From: Alteromonas sp. ASW11-130
GTDB taxonomy: Bacteria > Pseudomonadota > Gammaproteobacteria > Enterobacterales > Alteromonadaceae
NCBI RefSeq assembly: GCF_026183735.1
Contig: NZ_JAPFRE010000015.1
Span: 62,001 to 126,000 of the forward strand
Reading direction: 5' to 3'
Length of the DNA stretch: 64,000 nt
Part shown: piece by piece, positions 41,634 through 50,915 of the stretch
Layout: each line of letters begins with the position of its first letter
Numbering within the stretch: position 1 is the stretch's first letter
Position numbers and translations under genes: made by a program
Notes under the pieces: model-generated
What the model saw: only the letters and a program-made list of their open reading frames with translations
Databases searched by the model: none
What the model was told of the DNA's origin: nothing

Positions 41634-42509
41634 ATGAATCCGGTAAAGCGAAGCCTGATAACGCTTCACCTTACTGTCGTCCTGCTTGGCGGGACGGCCT
41701 TGTTCTCTCACCTTATCCCATTAAACGCTACTGATATCACTATTGGGCGCTCAGTATTCGCCTGCCTGGCACTTTTTATCTATCTACTTTGGACAGGCGA
41801 GTCGCTAAAGCTAGCACGATCCCGCGACTACTTTACCGCGTTTGGGTTGGGTGCATTAATGGCTGCGCACTGGGTTAGTTATTTCGCGGCTATGCAGTAT
41901 GCAAGTATATCGGTAGGTCTCATCGCCTTATTTACTTTCCCCGTCATTACCGTTTTTATGGAGCCCTTCTTTGAAGCAGTAAAACTGAAATGGCAGGATG
42001 TGGTAAGCGCAATCGTGGTATTAACGGGTATATACCTTTTGGTTCCGACCCCAGATCTTAACAATAATATTACGCTGGGAGTGGCAATTGGCATAGCCTC
42101 TGCCATACTTTATTCATTAAGAAATCTGCTTCACCGGCAGTATTTTTCACATTATGGTGGCGCGAAAGCGATGGCGTGGCAAATTTTAGTTATTTGTATC
42201 GTCCTTATTCCGGTCGGCAGCAGTGAGCTGACCGATTTAAGTATACCTACCGGGTTGCTGCTAGCTACGCTGGGCACCCTTTTTACGGCCTTACCCCATG
42301 CCCTCATTGCGAATTCATTAATTTATCTTCGAGCAAAAACCTTTTCATTAATTGCCTGTATGCAGCCCCTATATGGTGTGTTTTTAGCGGTGGTGTTGTT
42401 GAATGAAACACCTGAATTAACCACTCTTTTGGGAGGTTTATTAATTATCTCCGCATCCATATACGAAACTGTCAATACAGGGCGTTCTCACCAACAGGAG
42501 GTTGGATAA
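41634..42509 (+). CDS. EamA/DMT family transporter
   Basis: A 291-residue membrane protein with about ten hydrophobic helices in two EamA repeats, of the drug/metabolite transporter superfamily. The pattern LGALMAAHWVSYFAAMQYASISVGLIALFTFPVITVF, spread over about residues 73-110, is typical of RhaT/RarD-like permeases. Cargo cannot be predicted. It lies 7 bp after psd and overlaps the glycerophosphodiesterase start by one base (TAATG), so the three genes may be one transcript. Confidence 0.88.
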   Translation: MNPVKRSLITLHLTVVLLGGTALFSHLIPLNATDITIGRSVFACLALFIYLLWTGESLKLARSRDYFTAFGLGALMAAHWVSYFAAMQYASISVGLIALFTFPVITVFMEPFFEAVKLKWQDVVSAIVVLTGIYLLVPTPDLNNNITLGVAIGIASAILYSLRNLLHRQYFSHYGGAKAMAWQILVICIVLIPVGSSELTDLSIPTGLLLATLGTLFTALPHALIANSLIYLRAKTFSLIACMQPLYGVFLAVVLLNETPELTTLLGGLLIISASIYETVNTGRSHQQEVG

Positions 42510-43231
42510 TGCTTATTCTTGGTCATCGAGGTGCAAGCAAGGCAGCACCAGAAAACACGCTAAGTGCGTTTGATCTCGCTATTCATCAGGGTGCTGATGG
42601 AATCGAGTTTGATACCATTGAAGTTGATAATCATGTCATTATTTTTCATGATCGCTGGCTGGAACGAACAACGGATGGTGAGGGTCTGGTTGCAGATAAA
42701 CCAATTGATTATTTACGTTCGTTAGATGCAGGCAACGGTGAAGTGATCCCGTTGTTAAGTGAAGTCATGCACATGCTACCGCACGATTGCATTTGTAACG
42801 TAGAAATGAAACATATAGCAAATTTAGATAGCTGGCTTAAGCATTTTGACAAAGCAATGGATTCGAGTGGTTTCCCATTGGACAATATCATTGTCTCTTC
42901 ATTTAATCACCATTGGTTAAAGCAACTCAGTCACAAGCGTCCTGACATAAAACTAGGTATTTTAACCTCGGCAGTCCTAGAGAACTGTCGGGATCTCGTA
43001 GACACGATGAATGCATATTCATTCCACGTCGATTTAGAAGTTGTCAGCAAAGAATATATTGAAGAGTTAAAAACGCTGAATACCAAAGTCCTGGTGTTCA
43101 CTGTGGATAAAACAGAAGATATGCTTATGCTCAGTACATGGGGAGTTGACGGTATATTTACCAACGTACCTGATACGGCGCGTTCAGCCCTTGGAAAATG
43201 TGAGATGTATCAATTTGCGGATGTTCGATAG
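42509..43231 (+). CDS. Glycerophosphodiester phosphodiesterase
   Basis: A 240-residue TIM-barrel phosphodiesterase that splits glycerophosphodiesters into glycerol-3-phosphate and an alcohol. The GDPD signatures are clear: HRGASKAAPENTLSAF with the catalytic His and Glu, GADGIEFDT, FHDRWLERTTDGEG with the second catalytic His and Asp, and VFTVDK / VDGIFTNVPD near the end. No signal peptide, so cytosolic, like UgpQ. Translationally coupled to the EamA gene. Confidence 0.94.
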   Translation: MLILGHRGASKAAPENTLSAFDLAIHQGADGIEFDTIEVDNHVIIFHDRWLERTTDGEGLVADKPIDYLRSLDAGNGEVIPLLSEVMHMLPHDCICNVEMKHIANLDSWLKHFDKAMDSSGFPLDNIIVSSFNHHWLKQLSHKRPDIKLGILTSAVLENCRDLVDTMNAYSFHVDLEVVSKEYIEELKTLNTKVLVFTVDKTEDMLMLSTWGVDGIFTNVPDTARSALGKCEMYQFADVR

Positions 43232-43251
43232 TTCTAAAAATTATTAATAAA

Positions 43252-43653
43252 CTATTTGGAAGCTGAAGCAAGTTGCCGCCCAGCGTAGTTAGTATCCGAT
43301 TTGCCACTCTGTCGGCATAAACGTAAATTACTGACGTGCGCTATAGCAATGAGTAATGCACCAAAAGCTATGGTAAAAGGCTCAAAACTCTCACCAAATA
43401 TATTCTTAAACCAGTAAATCGTAGCCCCTGAAATAAGTAGTATTACGGGGTAAACTTGTCCATGTTGACGTATTGCGCCACTTACTAACGCCACCAAACC
43501 TACTAGGATGGAAATGGACAGAATTGTTCGCTCAAACCATGCCTGCGCAAAAAAACTTGCTGCCACGAGAGGAATAAGGGGGACAAGTATAGGTAACGAG
43601 AGACAATGCAATGCACATAGGCCAGACACCCAAATGCCTAACTTATCCAACAT
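43252..43653 (-). CDS. MerC-like membrane protein
   Basis: About 133 residues with four hydrophobic helices and the MerC signature GLCALHCLSLPILVPL near the N-terminus; the Cys pair binds heavy-metal ions in mercury-resistance MerC. ATG 43653 (MLDKLGIW) fits the family start; the frame could begin at TTG 43698. A Zur-like palindrome lies 62-74 bases upstream, so this member is more likely a zinc or other metal importer than a mercury transporter. It stands alone, with no mer genes in the window. Confidence 0.8.
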   Translation of the reverse strand: MLDKLGIWVSGLCALHCLSLPILVPLIPLVAASFFAQAWFERTILSISILVGLVALVSGAIRQHGQVYPVILLISGATIYWFKNIFGESFEPFTIAFGALLIAIAHVSNLRLCRQSGKSDTNYAGRQLASASK

Positions 43654-43714
43654 ACCTTGTGTTCCTACGGCAGGTTTCACTGTCTTTGCCCATCTCAAGA
43701 ATCAAATCAATGAC

Positions 43715-43727
43715 GTTATAATATAAC
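43715..43727 (-). promoter_or_regulatory. Zur-box-like palindrome upstream of the MerC-like gene
   Basis: GTTATAATATAAC is a perfect palindrome around one central base and matches the core GTTATAnTATAAC of gammaproteobacterial Zur operators. Flanks (TGAC on the left, ATTATG on the right) are partly symmetric. Zur represses zinc-uptake genes when zinc is plentiful. The assignment is by pattern recognition only. Confidence 0.6.
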
Positions 43728-44069
43728 ATTATGCCAACAATGCAAAATAGAGAATGATTAAATTTTGGTAGGCTTCAAATCCTATACCTCTTTAAAAAAG
43801 TATCAGAGCCGTTTATGAAAAGCGGGCGTTGTGAATCGAATCACACCACTGAACCGGGTTAATGTGGTGCATACCATGAACTTTCAAACCCCCGTAACGC
43901 TGACAGATAAATTTCTCAATTACCTATCGGACGAAGCTTTTACACCTTTGAACTTGTTCCAATTTCATTCGACTTAGCCCCACCACTTTTCAACAAAATG
44001 GATTGTCATAAGGTGAAAAATTCTTGCCTAAATTAGGCATCAATTACTATCTATTGGGGATCGTTACTA
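43728..44069. other. Intergenic stretch between the MerC-like gene and yibQ
   Basis: About 340 bp with no gene seen. A short stem (CACCAC / GTGGTG) occurs near 43847-43873. There is no terminator-type T-run next to it. Confidence 0.4.
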
Positions 44070-44897
44070 TTATTGCGGGGCTGAATTGGTTTCTGGGGCC
44101 GAAGATTCTATCGCTAACATCTCGGTTGCAGGCTTAAAATATTGATTGGCGGACACCAGGCGGATGTTTTCTTTTTCTAACAATGGCAGCGCGTCTAATA
44201 AAAAACTAACAGTTAGCGGATGGGGGTGAGCGATACCCACGGCAAACCCTTTTTGCTTAGCCAGTGTCATTAAGCGCTCCAGTGCTTGTTTCATCGATTC
44301 TACGGTTAGCGTATGGTCAATAAACACATTACGCGATACAACCGGCAACCCAATGTCTGTTGCAATTTGCTCGGCAACACTATTGACGGTAGTGCGACTA
44401 TCAATAAAAAATAAATCGCGGGCTTTAATTTCCTGCATTAATGCAAGCATGGGCGCTGCTTCCTGCGTGAGCCTGCTACCCATGTGGTTATTGACACCAA
44501 TTGCAAACGGTACACTGTCTATCGCAACTGAAAAAGTTTCGCTAATAGCACTGGGAAACATTCCCGCCTGCAAGCCTTGGGGGCCAAGCGCTTTCCCATT
44601 TAATGCTTCCATCGGCAGATGTAACATTACATCGCGACCTTGCGCATTAGCTTCGTAAGCTAACTCTTGTGCGAGCGGGGTGGCCGGAAGAATAGAAAAC
44701 ACGACTTCCTTTGGAAGCGCTAAAGCGGCTCTGTCAGTATGACGATAACCAATATCATCCATGATCAACATTATCTGTGGCGCTGAGAAGGCGAAAGGAC
44801 TAAGCAAGAATAGTAACCACGCCATAACGAAACGGCTGCAATTAACCGACAAGCGAGGCCGCGTATCTGGACATGAAGGGTTACAAGTTTTGCGCAC
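44070..44897 (-). CDS. yibQ: Divergent polysaccharide deacetylase (YibQ/DUF610)
   Basis: A protein of up to 275 residues with a signal-peptide-like hydrophobic segment (MAWLLFLLSPFAFSA). The deacetylase-like domain shows IMLIMDDIGYRH with the metal Asp pair, VVFSILPATP, DVMLHLPMEA, NNHMGSRLT, FFIDSRTT, and GIAHPHPLTV with the His residues. The family is periplasmic, of unknown activity, and in E. coli sits next to envC. Start is uncertain: GTG 44897 gives a 24-residue basic extension; ATG 44825 starts directly at the hydrophobic segment. Here envC lies on the same strand about 9.3 kb upstream. Confidence 0.88.
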   Translation of the reverse strand: MRKTCNPSCPDTRPRLSVNCSRFVMAWLLFLLSPFAFSAPQIMLIMDDIGYRHTDRAALALPKEVVFSILPATPLAQELAYEANAQGRDVMLHLPMEALNGKALGPQGLQAGMFPSAISETFSVAIDSVPFAIGVNNHMGSRLTQEAAPMLALMQEIKARDLFFIDSRTTVNSVAEQIATDIGLPVVSRNVFIDHTLTVESMKQALERLMTLAKQKGFAVGIAHPHPLTVSFLLDALPLLEKENIRLVSANQYFKPATEMLAIESSAPETNSAPQ

Positions 44898-45084
44898 GGG
44901 AATTCGTTTTAATTATTATTGAGTTTGGTTATTATGCCTAAAGCATACCAGCGCATCTAAGCAAATCAACTGCTAAAGTAAATACTTGCTAACCTTGCTT
45001 TCCATTGCCAGCAGTTTTGTTCGGTACATGGGTTATGAAATATTGCCACTGGCACAACTTGCACGGTAACGGGATTAATAACGT

Positions 45085-46059
45085 ATGAATTCACTGAAGG
45101 GTATCAGCCAAAACGTGTTGGCAGCGGTTGAGCGTTTTAGCCACTGCCCAACTCCACCTCATCGAACATTGCTTGAACGAAATAATAGACTTTCAGAATT
45201 AACCGGCATGCAGGTTTTTCTTAAACATGAGCAAATGCAATTAACGGGCTCTTTTAAATACCGAGGCGCGCTTAACTGTATTTTGTCGTTGTCGTCCACG
45301 GAACGAGCCGCTGGCGCTTTAACCGCAAGTTCTGGCAATCACGGTATGGCATGCGCGATGGCAGCTAAAGCCGCATCGGTCCCGTTAACTGTGTATGTTC
45401 CTGAGAATGCATCAGCGCTAAAGTTGAAGAAAATTGGAAGCCTTGGCGCCACAATAAAAAAAGTTGCGGGCGATTGTCTTAACGCCGAGACTGAGGCGCG
45501 CATGGAAGCAACAAAGCAAGGCAAAACCTATATCTCTCCATACAATAACCACAGTGTGATGGCTGGACAAGGCACCATAGGTGTAGAGTTACTTACTCAG
45601 TTACCGGAATTGGATGCGGTATTTATTGCGGTGGGCGGAGGCGGCCTGATTGGTGGTGTAGGCGCACTGCTAAAAGCAAAACGGCCTGATATCAAAGTTA
45701 TAGGGTGTTGGCCGTCCAATTCCCCAGCGATGGCGCGATGTCTTGAGGCTGGTCAAATTATTCAGGTTGATGAGTCCCCCACCCTTTCCGATGGGACGGC
45801 AGGCAATGTAGAAGACAACGCAATCACTTTCGAAGTATGCCAACAGGTTATCGATGAAAAAGTATTAGTTACAGAAAATGAAATTCGTAATCAAATGCTA
45901 GATATGCTCAAAAACGAGCAACTGGTTGTTGAAGGTGCTGCTGGAGTAGCGCTGGCGGGAGCGATAAAGTATGGATCTGCATTAAAAGGAAAAAACGTAG
46001 CAATTATTTTGTGTGGCAGAAACATCGCGTATGAAACCCTATTTTCCATCATAACGTAG
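45085..46059 (+). CDS. Threonine/serine dehydratase-like PLP enzyme
   Basis: A 324-residue fold-type II PLP enzyme related to catabolic threonine dehydratase and serine racemase. The PLP lysine is in GSFKYRGALN (about residues 53-62), the phosphate- and substrate-binding SSGNHGMA follows, and the tetraglycine loop appears as VGGGGLIGG. No ACT regulatory domain is present, so it is not the biosynthetic IlvA type. Reactions consistent with this are Thr/Ser deamination or a racemase. The divergent AsnC-type regulator and PhzF nearby may be functionally linked, but that is conjecture. Confidence 0.88.
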   Translation: MNSLKGISQNVLAAVERFSHCPTPPHRTLLERNNRLSELTGMQVFLKHEQMQLTGSFKYRGALNCILSLSSTERAAGALTASSGNHGMACAMAAKAASVPLTVYVPENASALKLKKIGSLGATIKKVAGDCLNAETEARMEATKQGKTYISPYNNHSVMAGQGTIGVELLTQLPELDAVFIAVGGGGLIGGVGALLKAKRPDIKVIGCWPSNSPAMARCLEAGQIIQVDESPTLSDGTAGNVEDNAITFEVCQQVIDEKVLVTENEIRNQMLDMLKNEQLVVEGAAGVALAGAIKYGSALKGKNVAIILCGRNIAYETLFSIIT

Positions 46060-46097
46060 TGGCTTGCGCTATTATTCTTACGCTCTCCCCCGCGCTT

Positions 46098-46129
46098 GAT
46101 AAAATCTTTCTGCTTGGAAAGATTTTATC
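46098..46129. terminator. AT-rich hairpin after the dehydratase gene
   Basis: A perfect 13-bp stem (GATAAAATCTTTC and complement) with a 6-nt loop lies 38 bases after the dehydratase stop. It is weak in GC and lacks a U-tract, so it may work as an RNA 3'-end stabiliser or a bidirectional end signal. The remaining 230 bp up to 46361 hold nothing recognised. Confidence 0.4.
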
Positions 46130-46361
46130 GAAGTAAACTTGCTTGAGAGAAACAAAATTCACTGTTCGTATACAACCACTTTAATAATTAGAGAACTTCC
46201 TGTTGTTTGCTGCAATAGCGGTTCTTACGCCAACGCCCCCCATAAGTCAGCCACCTGATAACCGCGAAACCGCGTGAGCTCTACAAATTCAATAAGTAGA
46301 CTCAGTACTCATCTAATATACTGATTACATCCTCAACGGTTTTACTAATTGCTAAAACGCA

Positions 46362-46811
46362 TTATTTTTTATGCGGCAGCACAGGTGGAAGTCTAGACGA
46401 TATGATTGAAGATTTCACAATAGACGTATGGGTTTCTGCGTAATCGTGAAGCTCAAATAGAATATCATCTAACTCCGCCACATCTACTAATGCTAACTTG
46501 GCAATAAAACAATCTTCACCGGTCACCCTATCGCACCATAAAAAGCGGTTTTGTTCCGCGATAATGGCTTCCACTTTTCTTAAGTGTCCGCTACGTGGCT
46601 TTATTCTAACTAATGCCTGAAGCGTAAATCCTAGCGTTTTTAAATTAATATTGACACCAAAGGTTTCGATAACCCCCGACTCTCTTAATCGTCGTAAACG
46701 TTCACCTACGGCAGGGCCGGATATACCAACCTGCTTACCAATATCAGCTAAACTGGCTCGGGCATCATGCTCTAATACGCCAATGATGGCTGCATCTAAA
46801 TAATCCAACAT
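46362..46811 (-). CDS. Lrp/AsnC family transcriptional regulator
   Basis: A 149-residue regulator. N-terminal winged helix-turn-helix (about 1-60: LDAAIIGVLEHDARASLADIG; GISGPAVGERLRRLRESGVI, given here in two pieces) and a C-terminal RAM ligand-binding domain with the VTGEDCFIAKLALVDVAEL signature. It should respond to an amino acid. ATG 46811, with AGGAG about 11 bases upstream, is preferred to the frame opening at 46835. It is divergent from phzF with 164 bp between, the arrangement expected for a regulator of its neighbour. Confidence 0.93.
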   Translation of the reverse strand: MLDYLDAAIIGVLEHDARASLADIGKQVGISGPAVGERLRRLRESGVIETFGVNINLKTLGFTLQALVRIKPRSGHLRKVEAIIAEQNRFLWCDRVTGEDCFIAKLALVDVAELDDILFELHDYAETHTSIVKSSIISSRLPPVLPHKK

Positions 46812-46975
46812 TTTCACGCCAACTCCTCTCCCCATTCATTTCGAAAGAAAATTCGGTAATACTAAAACAAATTAAAACCTAATCATCAATTTTTTCGGTC
46901 AAATCACAGTGAATACCCTCCCTTCGCTTTAGTAAAATAAGCATTGTTACCTTACCAATATTCAGGAGAGCATTG

Positions 46976-47812
46976 ATGGAAATACAACGTATTGCAGCGT
47001 TTAGCTGTGGCGATACAGGAGGCAACCCGGCAGGTGTGGTCTTACTTACAGAATGGTTAAGTGAAAGCGAAATGGCTAACATGGCCGCTGAAATAGGTTA
47101 TTCAGAAACCGTTTTTGCCGTGGCCCAAAATGAACAAAAGACAAGTTGGCGGGTTCGCTATTTTTCACCCGAATCTGAGGTCCCATTTTGTGGCCATGCA
47201 ACCTTAGCGCTCAGTACTGTTCTAGGGGAAACTATAGGTGCGGGTAAATACGATCTGACATTAAATAATGCCGCTATTTCTGTTGAGGCGAAGCGTGTTG
47301 GCAACAAAATCGTTGCTAGCCTTATGTCGCCTCCCACAAAAAGTCAGCACGTGACAGAAGCCGAGCTATCTGAAGCGCTAAATTTATTTAACTTACACCA
47401 TGAAGATTTGGATACCAAAATACCGCCGGCGCGAATTCATGGCGGAGCTGATCATATCGTACTGCCACTACTATCCAGAGAACAGCTGGCTGCAATGAAT
47501 TATGAATTACATGAGGGTCGTAACCTTATGCTACGCCACGGTTTAGTGACGATTATGATAGTGTTTATCGAAGATAATCAAACTTTTATTGCTCGTAACG
47601 CATTTGCCTCAGGCGGGGTGTTAGAGGACCCTGCAACTGGCGCTGCGGCGGCCGCGTTCGCTGGTTATTTAAGAGATATCGACTGGCCGCATCACAATAA
47701 CATTACTATTCGACAGGGTGAAGATATGGGACAACCTTCTTTGATTAACGTAAAAATAAGCTCCGAAAAAGGTAGCGCTGTAGAAGTATCGGGTCAGGCG
47801 AGAGTCATCTGA
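46976..47812 (+). CDS. PhzF family isomerase-like protein
   Basis: About 278 residues with the two-lobed diaminopimelate-epimerase-like fold of PhzF proteins. Motifs: FSCGDTGGNPAGVVLL at the N-terminus with the family's Gly-Asn-Pro, GYSETVFA containing the catalytic Glu, VPFCGHATLALST, and AFASGGVLEDPATGAAAAAF. PhzF isomerises a phenazine precursor, but most family members lie outside phenazine loci and have unknown substrates; no phenazine genes are nearby. ATG 46976 has AGGAG about 7 bases upstream. Possibly controlled by the divergent AsnC-type regulator. Confidence 0.92.
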   Translation: MEIQRIAAFSCGDTGGNPAGVVLLTEWLSESEMANMAAEIGYSETVFAVAQNEQKTSWRVRYFSPESEVPFCGHATLALSTVLGETIGAGKYDLTLNNAAISVEAKRVGNKIVASLMSPPTKSQHVTEAELSEALNLFNLHHEDLDTKIPPARIHGGADHIVLPLLSREQLAAMNYELHEGRNLMLRHGLVTIMIVFIEDNQTFIARNAFASGGVLEDPATGAAAAAFAGYLRDIDWPHHNNITIRQGEDMGQPSLINVKISSEKGSAVEVSGQARVI

Positions 47813-48714
47813 CACTTTTCGTGGTTTGCTTCTTTTACCGTAGCAAAATTTAACTAACACAGATGTAAAATTGACCACCGCTTGTTATAAAACCTACCGT
47901 CCCGGATTTCACCTTTGTGGCTTATAATTCAGCCTGTAAATGCGGTGGTATTTTCCACGTTATGAGGGTGTCTAACTGAAATGAATACCGTTCTTTTAAT
48001 AGCGCGAAGTAAGGGTATATTTATTGAAGAAAGCTTAAAGGAAAAACACAATTCTAAAAGAGTAAACGTTGATATATCTTCCCCCTGTTTGTCGGGACAC
48101 GAAGTAATTATTATCCTACAAAGCTCGGTCACTGTTATGACAAACGGTCCCAACATTTCATAGCGTCCCAATATCGTCCCCTCGATGCTGCGTTATTAAA
48201 AAGAGCGACCGCTTCAACAGTTCTGTATTAAAAGAAATATTTCGATAACCCTTTCTACGAAAATGAATCTGAATGTTTCAAAATTCGGTAGCTCTATTTT
48301 TTAACGTAACACGAGTGCTTATCGTGAGAGTACTAGCATGAAAAATAAGCTTACCGTCCTCTCGCTAAGACGAATAAGTACCACAAAAACTCATATATAT
48401 GTTTTCGCTACGCGATTGATTCGAATTTTACGCTAAAAATCCTTTCTAATTCCTGCCTTCCTTAAACTTTTGTTAAATCAACATCATTTCACAATTTTTT
48501 CAGTTTTTTCACAACAAAATAGCGCACTTTTTAACCGTGTTTCGAACCTATTACCAGGTCGCTCACATTAGAATGGCATAGCACTTTCGCTGATTTAGTC
48601 GTTCACGAAGAACGCGTAGAAATGGCATTGATTTTTCTTATTTCAAACCTTTTCTAGTGGATACTTTTTAAATTTATTTTTTATTTTTACTTTTAATATA
48701 TTAAGGACAGTAGA
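47813..48714. other. AT-rich upstream region of the large secreted protein
   Basis: About 900 bp without an accepted gene. A 60-codon frame at 47981-48163 has no good ribosome site or family match. The last 150 bases are strongly AT-rich and end in AAGGAC before the GTG start at 48715. Low GC here compared with neighbours fits acquired DNA, by eye only. Confidence 0.5.
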
Positions 48715-50847
48715 GTGTCTAAATTAACTAAGCTATCAATATTACTTGGTACGATTGGGATTGGATTCAGTAGTTTGACTTTAGCCAATACCCCATTAGA
48801 GGTTTCAGACGGCCCTTTTTTTGAAGATGAAGGTGACTATGCTTCAACTTCAAAACCACTCGCAGACGGGTGGGGTTGGAATGCAGTATGCTCAATCTAT
48901 GATACAGATTGCGATACGACGGGAGGCGGGGGCGGTAACCCGACATTGACTAAGCCGGGATCAGTTGAACATATCTTTGTTAAATACAAAAAGGGGTCGG
49001 GTAGCGTTTCGTTAAGCTGGCCGACCACGTCCAAGGGAACGGGCACAGATTTCAAATATGAAGTGTACCAACAACCTAAAGGTGGAAGCCGTTCTCGTAT
49101 CTATTCAGGCACCAGCAGAAGCAAGGCTCACTATGCTGGGACCAATAAAAATGTCCGCTATTCAGTTCGCGCATGTAATAGCGTCGGATGCAGTGGTTAT
49201 AAAGACTCTCCTTACCTCCTGATAAACGGCCAATTCAATAATGATGGCATTGCTACCAAACCGCTCGACCAAAAAAAGCCACAACTTATTAGTCCACTTT
49301 TTTTAAGTAAGGACCTTTCAGATCCATTGCGTACAACAGCAACTGCACAAGATACTGCGTTATCCGCGCTAGGTGCAGGCGTCGATGCACTGAGTGGAGA
49401 GGTTTATAACGCTACCTGCTGGAGTACAAGCGGCACAAACATGCTCGATAATATTGAGTATGTCAATGAACAAGATTATTTGTTCACTCAAGTAGATACT
49501 TATACCCAGCTCGCAGAAACACTGGACATCAAACGTTCAGGTGGACTTAACCTTTCATTTGGCGGATTTTCGGTGGGGGGCTCAGGTAGTTCTTCCTTGT
49601 ACAGTAAAACGGAAAAGGTCACTGATACGTCCGTCATCGTGGCATCGTTTACAGACGAGCAAAATAAATACAAAGCCAAACAAGCGTCAGAGTTGCAAAT
49701 GACTAGTGACAAAATTTCTTATTTGGAAAATGGGTATACTAAAGAGTTTCGTAAACACTGCGGCGATAGATATGTAGACTCGGTCACCACTGGCAGAAAA
49801 ATAACCTTCACCATTCGCATGGAAAGTACGTCAGAGTCCAATTCTCAAATTAAAACTAAAACCGCTGAGTTGAAGGCATCACTGGAACAATACAGTGCTG
49901 ATGGTAACTTCGATTCAACTGAGCGAAGCGAAATCGAAAAGAACTTTAAAGGCTACACGTTTGACATTAAAGGTTATCAAGCAGGGGCCGATTCCTCAAG
50001 CAACCTATTAAACTTAAACGATATTGGTGAATTTATGTCTGTATTGCAAAATTTTGCGAACAGTTCAAATGATGCGCTGGTCAATATCAACTCAACAGAC
50101 AAAGACTACCCTATTCCAACTTCTATGCTTGGACAAGGGCATTTTGATGTATTTGAAGACTACACTGTTATTCGCGACAAGTTATATACGTGGAGTAACT
50201 TTGATTCACAACTTTCTCGTCGATGCTGGATGCTTGATCCCAATAAAGTAGGTGAAGACGCTTTAGCAGATTTTATTGATGGCTTCGGTGAAACCTACTT
50301 CCAAGGCACAACCAACGAGATGGACATGTGTCAGGCTGTAAAAAACATGGTGACCAAATTTACTGAATACTGTACCAACCAAGGTGAATGGTCAAAATGC
50401 TATCAGCCAATCGAAAGCAATTGTTGGGACAACAACAACGGCTCTCAATGTCTTGCGCGCGCTGAACGAATCACGTACAAAACACCGACCAAAATTGCAC
50501 AACGATTGGATGTTGCAAGAGGGGGGTGCATGATTGGTCCTTGCTATAAGTCAGAAAAAATTGACCAATGCTTTACTAGCGTAAGTACTGTGCCTGATTT
50601 CAATCGAAATAAGGTTATATCGAGCAGTTACCAAACAGGTGCCGTGCGCGGTTTGACTGCGATTATTGACAGAGCATGGAATGTTAAAGAAGCACGCAAC
50701 AGTGTGTATCAAAATAGTAGTGGTCAATTCTGCTTTTCTGCTTACGCAAAAGTATATGGTCAAGGCGGCTGGGGATCGGGCGGTAGATACGAATCTAACA
50801 ATATTATGTTCGGATTTACCACGCGAAACCAAGGTTACTCACTTTAA
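48715..50847 (+). CDS. Large secreted protein with fibronectin-type and possible MACPF-like regions
   Basis: A 710-residue protein starting at GTG 48715 behind AAGGAC. A signal peptide ends at about residue 24. A Gly-rich linker leads to an FN3-like domain at about 80-172 (SVSLSWPTT, YEVYQQPKGG, YSVRACNSVG). The central part (about 230-480) contains a KHCGDRYVDSVTTGRKITF segment, with C349 to Y353 in the place of the YGTHY-type signature of membrane-attack-complex/perforin (MACPF) proteins. The C-terminal part (about 525-710) is rich in cysteine pairs, suggesting disulfides. It is probably secreted or on the surface. MACPF relationship is a hypothesis; no catalytic motif was seen. A terminator follows. 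Confidence 0.75.
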   Translation: MSKLTKLSILLGTIGIGFSSLTLANTPLEVSDGPFFEDEGDYASTSKPLADGWGWNAVCSIYDTDCDTTGGGGGNPTLTKPGSVEHIFVKYKKGSGSVSLSWPTTSKGTGTDFKYEVYQQPKGGSRSRIYSGTSRSKAHYAGTNKNVRYSVRACNSVGCSGYKDSPYLLINGQFNNDGIATKPLDQKKPQLISPLFLSKDLSDPLRTTATAQDTALSALGAGVDALSGEVYNATCWSTSGTNMLDNIEYVNEQDYLFTQVDTYTQLAETLDIKRSGGLNLSFGGFSVGGSGSSSLYSKTEKVTDTSVIVASFTDEQNKYKAKQASELQMTSDKISYLENGYTKEFRKHCGDRYVDSVTTGRKITFTIRMESTSESNSQIKTKTAELKASLEQYSADGNFDSTERSEIEKNFKGYTFDIKGYQAGADSSSNLLNLNDIGEFMSVLQNFANSSNDALVNINSTDKDYPIPTSMLGQGHFDVFEDYTVIRDKLYTWSNFDSQLSRRCWMLDPNKVGEDALADFIDGFGETYFQGTTNEMDMCQAVKNMVTKFTEYCTNQGEWSKCYQPIESNCWDNNNGSQCLARAERITYKTPTKIAQRLDVARGGCMIGPCYKSEKIDQCFTSVSTVPDFNRNKVISSSYQTGAVRGLTAIIDRAWNVKEARNSVYQNSSGQFCFSAYAKVYGQGGWGSGGRYESNNIMFGFTTRNQGYSL

Positions 50848-50855
50848 CGCATAGT

Positions 50856-50888
50856 AAAACCATGGGGTGCGCGTTGCCTCATGGTTTT
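50856..50888 (+). terminator. Terminator between the secreted protein and fic
   Basis: A 12-bp stem (AAAACCATGGGG with CCTCATGGTTTT, one G-T pair) and 9-nt loop starting 9 bases after the stop codon, followed by ATTTC. It covers the first ATG of the fic open frame (50862), which argues that fic starts further downstream and is transcribed separately or by read-through. Confidence 0.75.
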
Positions 50889-50915
50889 ATTTCAGTGTTT
50901 ATCATGGAAGGGATT

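Noticed and set aside
47981..48163. 60-codon frame after phzF
   Set aside because: No credible ribosome site and no family resemblance.
50862..50915. Longer Fic start at 50862
   Set aside because: It falls within a terminator hairpin and lacks a ribosome site; ATG 50916 has one.
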